From assembly GCA_018105865.1 (NCBI GenBank), contig CM030836.1:20942443-21006442 (forward strand): 64,000 nt of DNA, in the 5' to 3' direction. Shown here piece by piece: positions 14,291 to 26,544 of the stretch. The DNA comes from Metaphire vulgaris (taxonomy: Eukaryota > Annelida > Clitellata > Crassiclitellata > Megascolecidae). The position numbers and the translations under genes were made by a program. Each line of letters opens with the position of its first letter. Within the stretch, counting starts at the first letter, position 1. The notes below the pieces were generated by a model. That model worked only from the letters and a program-made list of their open reading frames with translations, was not told where the DNA came from and searched no databases.

Positions 14291-15579
14291 TAATAGGGGC
14301 TACATAAATACACAAGGTTTTATTTACTTGCAATTCACCTCCTCAACAACCTCCTCCACTTCTTATAACATCAGATCATTTTACAGAAGACAATGAATTC
14401 AAACCCCAAATCCTCTCTCCAACCTCCTCCACTTCTTCCTATCTTTCCTCTCCTCCTTCTCCCACTTCCTAACTTCTTTCATTTCCAGTTTGGTCAGCAC
14501 CATAGCCAGCCATGTCTCCTGCATCAAGTTCTCAACAAAGAGCTTAGGGTAAAGAATAGCTCTTTGACTGCCAGCACATTATATGTCACATCGTATTCTA
14601 TAATGCAGGGATTGCAGGCATTTTCTTTTCAAGGGCCAACCTATGAATGGTCACATCTGTCTTCAATGTACCAAAGAATGCAACCGACATTTTTTCATCC
14701 TGGATCTCCCTAGACATCACTTCTATCTCATCTCTGCTGGATCAACTGGGTTGTGGGAGGAGGTTTAACCCTCGGTGCTGGCATCTAAACCCCCACTGGA
14801 GCTGGAAAATTATGGATCGGGAGTAGAAATTCAACTTCCACATATTCCTTAATAATAACAGCACAATATAAATGCAAATCGGATAAGCTGGCTCAAAACT
14901 CTTCATTTTGGACGATACTTAAGATTGAAGACAGAGCATCTTAAAAATACATTTAAATTCATTCATGAAAAATCTTACGATGCTTAATTTTGCTTTCAAA
15001 AATATCCCACGAACAGAATAGGAATGTACCAGTAGTTCAATCATATTAGCTGATACAATAAACTTGGATTAAACCTTAAAATATTTTAAGGTGAAAATAT
15101 TCTAAATAATTTCAAAATTACCAGTAATGGCATTTGTAAAATCCAAAAATTTATCAATATGATATCCCTGCACACACTGTAAAGTACTTATTTCTACACA
15201 TTGAACTTCATTTCTAAGACCGGGAAGCACTCAATAAGAGCCTATTCGCTCAATGCAATGAGTTGAATTAATTCAGTGATTTAATTACCAAGAATAAATA
15301 CATGAGGACTATTAGAAAGAGGAGTTCAGCTACCACAGAGCATAGCATACACCAGGGCATCACCTATTTTCTCCAGATGAGTGCTCCATCATTTAATGGC
15401 AGAGATAGCTCTTCGATTTCTAGTCATCTAATGGAATTTTGATAGCCAACAGACTTGAATAACCTGGAATTTAACTTTCTGCCAACTTCCCAAATTCAGA
15501 AATTCAACAATCCCAAACACACTCTTTCTCAAATCAATAACTCAAGTCCTTTGCACAAGAACGTAAAAATAGGACTTGC

Positions 15580-16070
15580 CTTCGATTTCGACTTTCTCCT
15601 TCTCGGTCGTTGAGCGCTTTCGGGACACAGTCGTGGAGCTCCGTCCAATCAGCATGAAGGCCACACGCCCAACCGGTCGAATAGCGACTGAATAACCAGA
15701 TGTGTTGCTTCGAATTTTCACAGTCGCACCGCTTTCGATCTTTATAGCACACGCAAGGATGGCTGATGTCGGTGTTCTTCACCAGGTGGCGACCAAAGGT
15801 GGTGCCGCCGGTCTTCTGAATGTGCAGAAAGACGAGAACGTCGTCGCCTTCTACGTCGAAGAAGAACTCTTTCTCAAGATCCTGACGCTGAAATTTCGCA
15901 GCCGACTGAAAATCGGAGGACAACGACTCAGAACCGTCCACGAAACTTCGGGATGTGGGACTCGAAGAGCAGACCCAATCCGGACAGAAATATCCGAGAA
16001 AGACAACACCGGATATGAACGCACCCAGCATCAACACGACGACGCATTTAAACCGGCGACGTTCGAACAT
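15580..16070 (-). CDS. HS6ST: Heparan-sulfate 6-O-sulfotransferase, exon 1 (N-terminus)
   Basis: A Golgi type II membrane enzyme that moves sulfate from PAPS to the 6-O position of glucosamine in heparan sulfate. The exon encodes 163 residues plus two bases. Seen: a short basic N-terminus (MFERRR), a signal-anchor at residues 9-28, a Ser-rich stem to about residue 75, the 5'-phosphosulfate-binding motif FLHIQKTGGTTFGRHLV (residues 81-97), a CxC-containing Cys cluster, and GWACGLHADWTEL. From family knowledge, Lys86 and His139 correspond to the PAPS-contacting Lys and the catalytic His. The first Met was chosen because the anchor follows directly. The exon ends ...CGAAG|GCAAGT, a GC donor whose phase 2 joins exon 2 at 856 to restore Arg. 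The window carries roughly the first 213 residues of a protein usually near 400. Confidence 0.93.
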
Positions 16071-16248
16071 ATTGGATCGGAGCTCGACATTGATCGGATG
16101 GATATTTCACAGTGCTTCAGATGTTGCCTAAATTCTCTGTCATGATTCTCTAGCCACTGACTGTTTGATGCATATTCACTAGAATTTTGAAATCAAACTG
16201 GAAACATCAAAAGAAATCAACAAATCACACAGTAATTAACATAACATC

Positions 16249-16249
<1 letters not shown>

Positions 16250-16304
<55 letters not shown>
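16250..16304. repeat. (AAT)n microsatellite
   Basis: About 18 AAT units; an irregular ATC tract follows near 16370-16425. Confidence 0.95.
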
Positions 16305-16306
<2 letters not shown>

Positions 16307-16429
16307 GGAGGCTAAGTAATAATAATACTAATAATTACTGCACACAATTACTGCTGGTCTGCTAGATCATCATTGTCGCCATCATCATCATCATCACCAT
16401 CATTATCATCATCATAATCATCAACAACA

Positions 16430-16800
16430 CTGTGCTGGCAATGAGGTGGCACACTCTAACAGCTTCAACAAGGATCTCCATTCCGAGCGGTTGTAAGCAT
16501 ATCTGCTGGCTTCTGTGAGACTGTGGTTTAGGGTTTCACAGTCTGATTTTATGTTGTCCATCCATCCTTATCTCAGGCATCTTTTAGGTCTTTGCCTGTT
16601 GGTAAAGCCATGTAAGGTTAAATTGGGCAGGTGATTAGAATTCACGTGTTTGACATGGCTGAAGTATCTCGGTCTGCCTAACTGAATTCGATCCGCGACA
16701 GTTGTCTGCATATTTGTCATCGGTGCCCGGCAAAGAAGGACGAAAGAAGCAGTGGGCATGCCGGCGGTCGGGAGATCCTGGAACAGAATGCTTCGAGTGG
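16430..16800 (-). mobile_element. Non-LTR retrotransposon remnant (RT C-terminal tail)
   Basis: On the minus strand the translation gives RYFSHVKHVNSNHLPNLTL, then GWMDNIKSDCETLNHSLTEA and NRSEWRSLLKLLE. This matches the tail of many LINE polyproteins: a 'GHV.R' segment, a 'RW.DNI..D' segment and a 'R..WR' segment. The pieces lie in different frames, so the copy is dead. It differs in sequence and orientation from the fragment at 962-1790. Confidence 0.75.
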
Positions 16801-17668
16801 TAAACCCTAATCCTACTTAACCCTTTTTCAAGTATTATTTTCAACGTTGGTTTATGTCACTGTTGTTGTGTTGTCCTATTCGAAACACTTACCCAGAGTC
16901 CCTGTTATCGCGCACAAAGCGCACGACAGTCAGACCGAACGCTATTTTTTTACAGTCAGTCGCAATGTGACGCGTGAAAAGTACACTCGAATTCGTCGAT
17001 CGATAAAGGAATGTTTAGATTTTAAGAGAAATTTAGAAACAAATGTTAAACTTGAGACGGGATATTATCAATGTTATTGTTCCGCTGCTATCAACGACTG
17101 AAGCAGCATTCTCTTCAGTGGGTGCGTTTTTCTACTACTACCGCTGCTGCTGCTGCTCATGAGACCCTCATCACCGACCTGGCTTCACTCACGCTCGAGT
17201 AAATTCTCGTTTTTCCAAGTAGGCACAGTAATGTGACGTCTCGAGACACTGTCTCGTCTCGAGACAGTCTCGATACAGTATTTTCAATGTATTGGTCTTG
17301 GTCTCGGTCTTGCCGGCCAGTGTCTCAGGTCTTAAGTAAGTAAGTACAATCTCGTGGATTTCTATAGCGCCTAGAGACAGCACAACTCAGCCTTTCTTAA
17401 ATTATCTATGGGAAAGATACATGATCAGCCAAAGATACATTATCAGCCAGGCAATAGCCAACATCCAAACTCAAAGGGCAGTGAGGCTAGGACCAAATCT
17501 TTGATTTTGTGTGGTCCAAAGAGCTATCATCCGCTGCTGAAATAGGCAGAAATTGCTACGCATTAGAAACACTTGTTCTATGTCAATGCAAATGTTTTGC
17601 CTATAGGCCTATAGACCTCGCCGCCGCAGTGCATGCAGGGTGTCTCTCCGCAGTGCGGGAATGCCTCT

Positions 17669-17711
17669 TGGTGGTGGTGGTGGTGGTGGTGGTGGTGGTG
17701 GTGGTGGTGGT
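17669..17711. repeat. (TGG)n trinucleotide repeat
   Basis: About 14 TGG units, adjoining the CAG array. Confidence 0.95.
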
Positions 17712-17719
17712 GTGGTAGT

Positions 17720-18260
<541 letters not shown>

Positions 18261-18409
18261 AGTAGCACCAGTAGTGTTGATACAGATATCCATATCGATA
18301 TACTTTCGGAGCAGTGCTCTGGTTCTTCGTTGGGTATTGAAGGGACAAGTTCTCAGTGACTCGTTACAATTAGTAGGCCCTATGGAGAAAGACATTTTGT
18401 TTGAAGCAC

Positions 18410-18539
18410 ATGTCTACAGCCACTATAGTTCTTTTATGCGTATTTTTGCCTGCAGCTACCGTCAATGCTTTTGTTGCCGAAGCCAAAGACAACAAACAGT
18501 CTCCGTGGCTGATCCTACTGTTGCCATTATATAGGAAGG
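18410..18539 (+). CDS. Possible first exon of a secreted peptide (weak)
   Basis: A Met start is followed by a hydrophobic segment (ATIVLLCVFLPAATVNAFVA) that would serve as a signal peptide with a possible cut after NAFVA, then AEAKDNKQSP and a second hydrophobic stretch. The frame meets AAG|GTCAGC, a usable but not strong donor. No family is recognised and no following exon could be linked. It could equally be a chance ORF in intergenic DNA. Confidence 0.2.
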
Positions 18540-19139
18540 TCAGCGTCGATGTTTGCCAGTCACCGTTTCGCACCACTGAACATTAGACACGCAGTGCGTT
18601 TAGCTTTGGTTCTTAAACGCTATGAGCCTACAAGTATCTAGCTTTAAGAATTTTCGTTCTTAGCTGCATATGTGCGGTGGAGCGTATAACTGGTCACAAC
18701 CGACAATATGACTTCGAGCGTAAATATCGATTTCAGCTTAGGTCTGTGTTTCGAATGAAGCGATTGAAGCGCAGAGAGAAACAAAGAAATTGTCGATATT
18801 TTTGCGCGTCACCGGTTGTACGGGCACTTAGCCGATTAACAGCTGTTGTCGATACATGACAGGCCTACGTGGCCTATAGACTACACTGAAACGCCATCAT
18901 TTAACGGCCAAGACAAGGCCTTTAGGTCTGTATCACAAGCTACAGACCTAAAGGCGCATATGCAGAAAGTTCGAAAGATTTGCGCTGTAATACGGATTAT
19001 AGGCCTCTAGTCTACTCGGATACACAAAATGATGCGATTTTTGGCCCAATAAACGCAAGACAAGACCCAAGTCTCTCACAGGTGTCGTGTGTTTTGGCCT
19101 ACGTTCGAGACTGTAGAGGTCAGCTGCTAAAGCGATGCG

Positions 19140-20463
19140 ATGGAAAGACAGCTGCAACTGATTTGGGACGAAAATCGGAAGTATCCGCAGATTCACGAGG
19201 GATGGGTGTACGTCCTCAGCAGACGAAGCCACGGATTTGCGGTCGGTAGGCCTATATTTGACCTATTTGGACTCGGTGGGGGTGAGGGGGGCGATTTTCC
19301 GGAGGATTTTGGGATGCGTCCGGTTCCCCACCGATAGGGTAAAAGTCGAAAATATTCGGTTTTACCTGTCCGACCCCCATAAAATGTAGGCCTATAAGAC
19401 AGTGGCGGCTCTAGAATTTGGCAAGTGGGGGTCGTTGGGGTGGTAACTTTTAATCATGGGGGGCCAACCATTTGTTGTTTAATGTATGTAGCATTAAGTA
19501 TAGGGTCCCAACTGGGGGCCACTGGGGGGGGGGCCAGGCACTCAATAGGGGGCACGGGCCCCCTGACCCCCCGGTGGAGCCGCCACTGCTATAGGATCAG
19601 TTCAAGTTGATAATAATTATAATAAAAAAAAATCAAAGAGCAGTCTGAAAACAGGAGAACGGAAGAATGAGTGCATGTCGTATAGTGATAAATGACAACT
19701 ACTGATTTCAAAATTGACATGAATAGCCGTCATATAGAGAGACTGGCCTGTCTGCATATTAACTGTTATGCCTGGGTGTGTGTGTTCTTGTAGAGCTTTG
19801 TTGGCAAGAGAATGGTACTGAAAAGAAAAGTCATTCTTCTTTACGACGACGATCGTGTAAATACATTGCAAAACCTATCCACAGTATTAACATTCTTTTA
19901 ACATTCGTAATCAGTTAGCCAGACTTTCAGAATACCTAATCCGCGAAGTAGACATATGCATGGTTCCGGAATAGGACACCACGCAGTCTCGATGGCATTT
20001 TGCAAATAACACTAGAGTAGTACAGGGTTATTTCTAGGATTATCAATTTGGGGGGTTTGGTATATTCTGTGGGTGCCATCACTGCCTTGCCAAAAAAGTT
20101 TGACAAGCAAAAAAGGTCATCTGGCTCTCAGACAGGAGGGTGTCGGTCTCAGATTGGTAGTGTTGGGCGGGGAAGGGGGTTTAGGGGGTGTAAAGATATC
20201 CCTGGAGTAGTATCGTGAGCGTTTGAGCAACTGAATGACGGTCATGACATAGCCTCTATATAGGCCTATAGTTCTAACCGAAGACTCGTTAATAGCAATC
20301 AATCTCCTATCGATGATACTTTCACATTGGATTCGCACGAAGCCCACGACTGGTCTAGACCTCTATAGAAGGGGCACCTCATTTCACCCCCACTGGCCAC
20401 GCTCGATGATTCAAATTTCGATGATAATGACGACGACGACGATGATGATGATGACGACGACGT

Positions 20464-20502
<39 letters not shown>

Positions 20503-20521
20503 CGACAATGCGACGACGATG

Positions 20522-20564
<43 letters not shown>

Positions 20565-22450
20565 GAAGAAGAAGAAGAAGAATAATAATAATGCACTTTT
20601 ATATCACTATTTGCAATGCTTAGGATGTTCTAGACTAGATCTAGAATTTCTGAACGAATGACACTGTTCTGCACAATGTGCTTCAGTTGACAGACGCCGT
20701 TATTCTGGGGTCGAACATTAGATTGAAGAACGTCATTCCCGCCGCCGACTCCCAGCCCGGCTTCGGCTTCGAAATCGAATCGCTGACGTCATCGGGACAG
20801 ACGAAAGCCACCTGCTTCATGGTCTCTTCGAATATGTCACGTTACGGCAATTTCTGTAGATAAATGGCGGAATGTTAACACATCTGCCTTTGTGTCTAAC
20901 TATAGACTATCATTGTAGGGTCCAACGCGTATCAGGTTGAATGCTTCAGAGGCCCGTTGAAGATGCCAAATCATTGTTGGCAGTTAACGTTTCCTGGTAG
21001 AAAATAGAAATTGTCACGTGTCTACCATAATATATTCCACTATAGGACCGTATTTAGCTTTAGGTCTACAGACAAAGCTACCAATTTGTCCAGTTTTATA
21101 GAAGAAAGGCCCAATAATGTAATAATGTGATTTCAAATGGTTTGGGGGCTAAGTAATCCTGTGTGAAAACCACTGTATAGTAACTCTCCACATTCAATAA
21201 CTTAGTTTTCCGAGATAACCTTAAAGTCCGTTTACTGTTTCAACTGTCACTCACACCTCCACAGTCCACAACCTTTGCACGCCACGCTGATGATAGACGC
21301 GGTAGAGAATTGACCATTAGGCTGCCTAGGACTACATTGGCAGATGTAGGCTGAAGTGATGGAGTCCTTGTTATTGAAATGCGAATTCCATTTGACGCGT
21401 ATTTCGTTACAGTTTAAACAGCAGAACGAAAGAGATTACTGGAAAGCACTTATTCTGGCAATGCTACAGGTGAGCACTGAGGTGGATCAGTTGTATCATC
21501 CATCATCTTTATCAGTTGCGCCATCTATCGTGTGATATTTAATAATATTATGAGCATTGAGCAGCCTCATTGATGAATCACGAACATTGCTTGGCCAAAG
21601 AATTACAATAGTCTAATCATCTAATGGGCCCAACTATTCGGCTGGTGACAAGAATGAGGGTAATGGGGCGCCTACATTCTCAAGATAGAAACTAGAAAAG
21701 GGATCTGTGGAATAAACTGTGCCGAGAGAGATTCACAAAAATTGATTAGGCCTACAGAAAACTTATAAGACTCATTTTATTAGAAGAAAGCACACAGCAC
21801 TGCAGCCGTAGATTGATTGAACGAATTGCGTTACAGGGCACAATCCCCAAAACGTCGACCTTTTGCCGGGTCAGGTGGCGCACATAAGAGAGCTGATATC
21901 CCGGTCGGTAGCGGATTTCCCGGCCCCTCCTACCTACCGCAGTCCCTCAGCAGAGGCGGAAGGTCAACGGGAGACTGGGCACCAGACGGGATATCACCCT
22001 GGACACGGTGGTGGTCATCAGGGCTTTCGTCACATGGCAGACACGGAAGTGGACGTGGTTTACGAGCTCACCAATCGACAGAGGATGTTGTCCCAGGGCA
22101 TGCTGGAGAAGGAGATGCCGAGGGTGCTAGTTCCACAGCTGCAGTCATCTCACCGTCACGGTCATTCTTCTTCTTCTCCTCCTTCCGATCCTCCTCCTTC
22201 CGATCCTCCTCCTTCGGTCGGTCTCTCTGCTCGGCGGCGCGGCGTTTCCATCGGACAGGAAGAAGCGACGGAGAGTCGTCTGCGTCGAGCAGCGACGGCC
22301 AATGGTCGTCCTTCTCAGCAGACGACACGTTCACCGCCCTTAAGACAGGAAGACTGGTCTTATGTCAACAAAAACCCCAATCAGGCGAGTTTCTTCATTA
22401 CTGTGCATTTGAAATAAGTTCAACAAATCGTTTCATTTGCGCTGCTATCA

Positions 22451-22487
<37 letters not shown>

Positions 22488-25400
22488 AGACTTGGCGGGA
22501 ATCTTAGTTGCCCTTCTAGGCTCTAGGACGTCATTCTTAGAATTATTAGGCTCGTAGCGATTTCTCATGGCGTAGCCAGCTTTTCTGATTGTTCAGGCAA
22601 ATTGACATTGTTGATTTTGGGGGTGAACCAGGATTTTTATTTCTGGATTTTAGGTTCATCCTTTTTATCGCAATTCAGCAATGAACGGAGAAACGCCTTC
22701 GTAAGTAGTTAATTACTGAAATTCGAATAAATTGTACGAACATTTAAGATTGCTAAATTATAACCTATAGGCCTATCATGTGTACACCTGGGACGTCATG
22801 AGGGGGCAGGGGACTTTTGCCCCTGATTTATAAGGAGACAAATTTCGTGACTTTTCGTGTTTTAAACTCATTGTGTTCTCGATTATTTTTATAATTGTAT
22901 TACAATCACTGGTAGGCCCTATGTACTATGCAGTATCGTATGTAACACGTAGGCCTACCATGGACAAAACCAATTTGCATACTGCATAGGTATTTTAAAA
23001 ATACTGCCTACCTTGCAGTCGAGATTCTTGCCCCCTGGAAAACAGTGGCGTAGCTACATTGGTGCAAACCGGTGCAATTGCACCGGTCGGACCTAAGATT
23101 TTTATTGGGGGAGGTAGACCTGGTATAGTATTTTCTGCAAGACTGTAACAACCAACTTTTCTACAGAGAATGGTATTGGCAGACGTGTGAATGGCTAGCA
23201 CTTTTGACAGGCAAGTGAAGAGGACCTAGTAATCAACTATTTCTTGTATATCAAAAGTGCTTGGCATACAGAATTTTGCCTGTGGTTTTCTCTATTGAGT
23301 AAATTGGACATTTTTAAACTACAGAGAATTTTCCCCGGCCTTGACACTTTCCTTCCGGAGTCCAGGAGACTAGACTAGACACTGGTTCCCATTAAAAGGG
23401 GGAGGCGTAGGGAGCGGAAGGGAGAGAGAGAAGAGGAAGAAAGGATGGGAAGGGACAGAGCACCGTAGCCAGGGTTTTCGGCCGTCGGGGCAAGATTTAT
23501 ATTTTGTGCTCCTAAATTTTGGCGACGACCTTTTTTTAGTCGTCCACAGAGCACATAGTCAACTTATCTCCATCATCTCCATTTTTGCGGCTGATGACCT
23601 TTTTTTAGTCGTCACAGAGTTTACTTCTCCATTTTAGGGCTGATGACCTTTTTTATATTCGTCACGAAGTCAATTAAAAAGGACCTTTTTTCTTTTTTTC
23701 TGTTTTCACACCCGAAATGCGCCCCCACCAGTCGGGGTCCGGGGCGGTTTGCCCTCCCGCCCCCTAGCTACGGCTCTGGGAAGGGAGTGGCAAGGAGGGC
23801 GGCGGGTTTGCACCGGTCGGAATTTTTTCCTAGCTACGCCAATGCTGGAAAACAATGGAATGACGGCCCTGGTGTCCACCTGTAGACCTGACATTGATTG
23901 AATAGACCCTGTATGAGAAATAAACGAATATTGAAAAAAAAAACAAACAAATATGGAAGGTTTAGCCGACTAAATCGGGGGTTGACCTACATGTATTCGT
24001 GTATTAGCCAAGCTTTCAATGTGATCACTCGCCTGGGTTGACTCTGGCACGCTCTCTCTCTCTCTCTGCTTCTAGATGGTTTATTGATTGTAATCGTGAT
24101 GTTGCCGAAACGGTGCTTAGCGTTGGTCGACGCCATGGCAACCTGCTAATGAGACCGGGAAGAGCAGCGAACTGTCAGCATCAGATGTGCTATGCTCTGT
24201 CGTACAGAAACTACAAGTGAGTTTCGTGTCTTTGCTCAAAGTTAGAACAACACGGAGATGTTCTAATTACAATTTTAGTGCAAAATAGTAAGACTTTTTC
24301 TGGCTTTACGTTCTCTCCCCCCCCCGCCCCCACAATCGGAACACTGCCCATGGAAATTGTTTGAGGTGGAATTTCAGCCAAATTCCTTGATCTATTGTCA
24401 ATATAAACTCTTGTGAATTAGAAGCACAAATGGGATTGATTAATTATCTGTCGCATGCAAGATTTCACTAACGCACTATATCTTCTTTGTCTAAATTTTC
24501 GTTTTTGAAGTGAAGAGACGTCGCACTTTGCCATCATTCGACAACCTGACGGATTCAAAATCGACGTTGATGACGAGGTAATGGACACGTGCAGCACTTA
24601 AAAAGTAAACTATATTCAACATCACATCAATGCTGATCAGAGAGCGCCGACTAAACCCTAGTTCATAAACTCAACTGTTAGCACTATTGTAAGGGAAGTA
24701 GGCCTAATGCAGTATACTGAGTATACTGAGCTTATATTTAACCGAATCTGTTACGGTCATTATAGTTACGGAATTTAGCGTACAATGTATGGAACGTTCT
24801 TTCTTTTTGCAGCATGCTCCAATGCCCTGTCTATTGGATGTTGTCGAATATTTTATGAACTTTGTTGGGTCGAGTGTTCAGCCCTTCCAAAGCAACAACC
24901 TCAACGAAATACTAAACTCTGATTTGCAAACAGTGTCACGTGGTCGGAACATTTTTTATCTGCTTTTATGACAACGTAAATCTAAATCTACGAAAATTTG
25001 AATAGCTGAATGAACTATAGGTGCCTATGTTAGTGACATCCATAAATTAATATACTAAGTTTACTTATTAATGCTCTAAATTTGGCGGGGTTGTTCTATC
25101 TTTTTGGTTTGCTGACATCATAATCAAATGTATATTAGGGCCGCCTAACGAATAAATGATCGAATGATTTCTTATAAAAGTGTTTGTTTTGATGTAGGAT
25201 TGCGTCTCGCTCTTCCATCCTCCAGTTCCCCATCTTCTCCGCCAGTTGTCGGTCACTCCGTGCTTCCAGAACATGGCGACTCAGCAACTCCGTCCATCGA
25301 GGATCTTTCAACGCCCTACCAGTCACCAGGGGCTTCCCTACCACCTCTCTTGGCCTCTTCGGATTACCTAATTCCTAGACAAGAAACGGAGTTGTCATTT

Positions 25401-25640
25401 CCTAAAAAGCCATCGCACCACAGAGTGACATTTTCAGGCAATTCGACGGAAACAACGCACAAGACACTGTCAAAGCATAATTCTTCTTCCTCTTCATCAT
25501 CAGCGGGCGTCTATTCTCCTACCAGCGACCGATTGGCTTCTCCTCTGCGCGTTCCACCCCCGCCACTGTTCCCTCTTCCGTCTTCAGGACCAGAAACCGT
25601 CATGGAAGACAACTTCCTTCAACTTCCACCTAAAATCTGA
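19140..25640 (+). CDS. STAP-like adaptor protein (PH-SH2), nine exons
   Basis: A signal-transducing adaptor expected to dock membrane lipids by a PH domain and phosphotyrosine by an SH2 domain. Exons: 19140-19241 (end uncertain), 19794-19856, 20687-20821, 21413-21469, 21837 to about 22383, 24076-24216, 24511-24577, 24813-24939, 25198-25640. PH: IHEGWVYVLSRRSHG, GKRMVLKRKVILLYDDD, then ERDYWKALILAM. The linker begins HNPQNVDLLPGQ, closely matching the post-PH segment PQNVSLLPGQ of vertebrate STAP1, and is unusually long (about 170 residues, Ser/Pro-rich). SH2: WFIDCNRDVAETVL, HGNLLMRPG with the phosphate-binding Arg, then SHFAIIRQ and LLDVVEYFMNF. The tail is Pro/Ser-rich and ends LQLPPKI. Phases close at junctions 2-3, 3-4, 6-7, 7-8 and 8-9, but not at 4-5 (one base short) or 5-6, so a sequence error or missed exon is likely. 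The start Met is tentative. Confidence 0.8.
19400..19588. mobile_element. hAT-like MITE, 'CAGTGGCGGCTCTAG' family, 189 bp
   Basis: The ends CAGTGGCGGCTCTAG and GGAGCCGCCACTG are inverted. They are flanked by CTATAAGA and CTATAGGA, a 7/8 match for an 8-bp target duplication. It lies in intron 1 of the STAP-like gene. Related copies: 56552-56720, 56826-56998 and part of 56160-56296. Confidence 0.85.
20023..20204. mobile_element. hAT-like MITE, 'CAGGGTTATTTCTAGG' family, 182 bp
   Basis: It begins CAGGGTTATTTCTAGG and ends GATATCCCTG. Both flanks carry GAGTAGTA, a perfect 8-bp target duplication as made by hAT transposases. Internally it has 'tgacaagcaaaaaaggtcat'. It lies in intron 2 of the STAP-like gene. 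Confidence 0.9.
20425..20585. repeat. GAT/GAC-AAT-AAG compound trinucleotide repeats
   Basis: Runs of GAT and GAC, then AAT, then AAG triplets. Simple sequence inside intron 2 of the STAP-like gene. Confidence 0.95.
22455..22485. repeat. Short (CAG)n repeat
   Basis: About ten CAG units shortly after the probable end of exon 5 of the STAP-like gene. The long exon's own frame stops before it, so it is probably intronic. Confidence 0.9.
23043..23844. mobile_element. hAT-like element, ~802 bp, 'CAGTGGCGTAGC' family
   Basis: It begins CAGTGGCGTAGCTA and ends TAGCTACGCCAATG, inverted with one mismatch. Perfect 8-bp duplications CTGGAAAA lie at 23035-23042 and 23845-23852. The subterminal 'caccggtcgga' occurs inverted at both ends. 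The interior has an iterated 'gacctttttttagtcgtc' stretch (about 23526-23680) but no transposase. It lies in intron 5 of the STAP-like gene. Confidence 0.88.
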
Positions 25641-25886
25641 AAGAAACTGAAATACAACCTTCGAATAATACATGAGATAAAAAGTCTAAAGGTAGGACGA
25701 TAGATCCCGTATATCTCTACCGTCAGTCATCAGTTACGGATAATAGGCCTACTCAAACGCCAAAATGTAATCTGCTGTGCAGTAAACAACGTGGTTTCGC
25801 ACTGCTTACATCTCTGGCTCTGCATTGAAAGTATGGTCGAAATAATCTAACAATGATTGCAACCGTTTTGAAGACGTGAATGAAAC

Positions 25887-25966
25887 TTAACCCCTTAACT
25901 GGGGACCCCGGATATATCCGTCCATTTTACATTGAGTTACAGTTAAATGCCCAGTTAAGGGGTTAA
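25887..25966. mobile_element. 80-bp palindromic MITE with TTAA ends
   Basis: It reads TTAACCCCTTAACTGGG at one end and CCCAGTTAAGGGGTTAA at the other, an almost perfect inverted repeat. A nearly identical 80-bp copy lies at 57448-57527. TTAA at both edges fits a piggyBac-type target, but may also be part of the repeat itself. It falls in the predicted 3' UTR of the STAP-like gene. Confidence 0.8.
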
Positions 25967-26011
25967 TGCAGTTGGTGTAATTTTTAAATTTGAATAGTCT
26001 TTATGTTTAAA

Positions 26012-26017
26012 AATAAA
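26012..26017 (+). promoter_or_regulatory. Candidate poly(A) signal of the STAP-like gene
   Basis: AATAAA lies about 370 bases after the TGA stop at 25638-25640. It is the first full consensus I see downstream. Confidence 0.45.
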
Positions 26018-26544
26018 ATCTTCAATTAAGGGAGCAGACTTCTCGACAACCTCAGTATTCTATAGTAGAAATTATTGTGGTTTTAGACTCTATCCAGTCT
26101 GATGCTATATTTATGACATTTCAGTATCAGACAAGAAAGATTCCATTGAGAGTCTCCTGGACGAATGGCAAGCAGAGCTTCCTAAATGGCGGCAGTTGAC
26201 CGACAATACATTGTTCTCAACTGTCGCATGCACGGTCATTGTTTAACTTAGAAAGATACTTAATATCAGAGGATAATCAGGTCAACACAGAATCCTCATA
26301 TTCATTTGAATCATTGTGACTTTTGTATGTCTGACTGTCTGGACTATACAACTGTTGAACATATTAGTTGTAAGCTACTTTTTAACTTGTAAGACAGCTT
26401 TCAAAGTGTTCTATTGTTTCTGGCTCCCTCTAAAGAAGGGATTTGCGACAATTTTCCAGATGTTTTCACTGTGAATTATAACAAGAATAATGCAACTCCT
26501 TTGTTTTGGTTTTTAAAAATCTGACAGACATGAAGTCATGGAGG

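Noticed and set aside
15702..16145. Plus-strand 147-codon ORF over HS6ST exon 1
   Set aside because: The minus-strand frame carries clear sulfotransferase motifs; the plus-strand frame is its shadow.
21817..22557. 246-codon ORF overlapping the STAP-like linker exon
   Set aside because: The competing frame contains HNPQNVDLLPGQ, which matches STAP1. This longer frame has no match and has a composition expected from the other frame's Pro/Ser/Arg codons.
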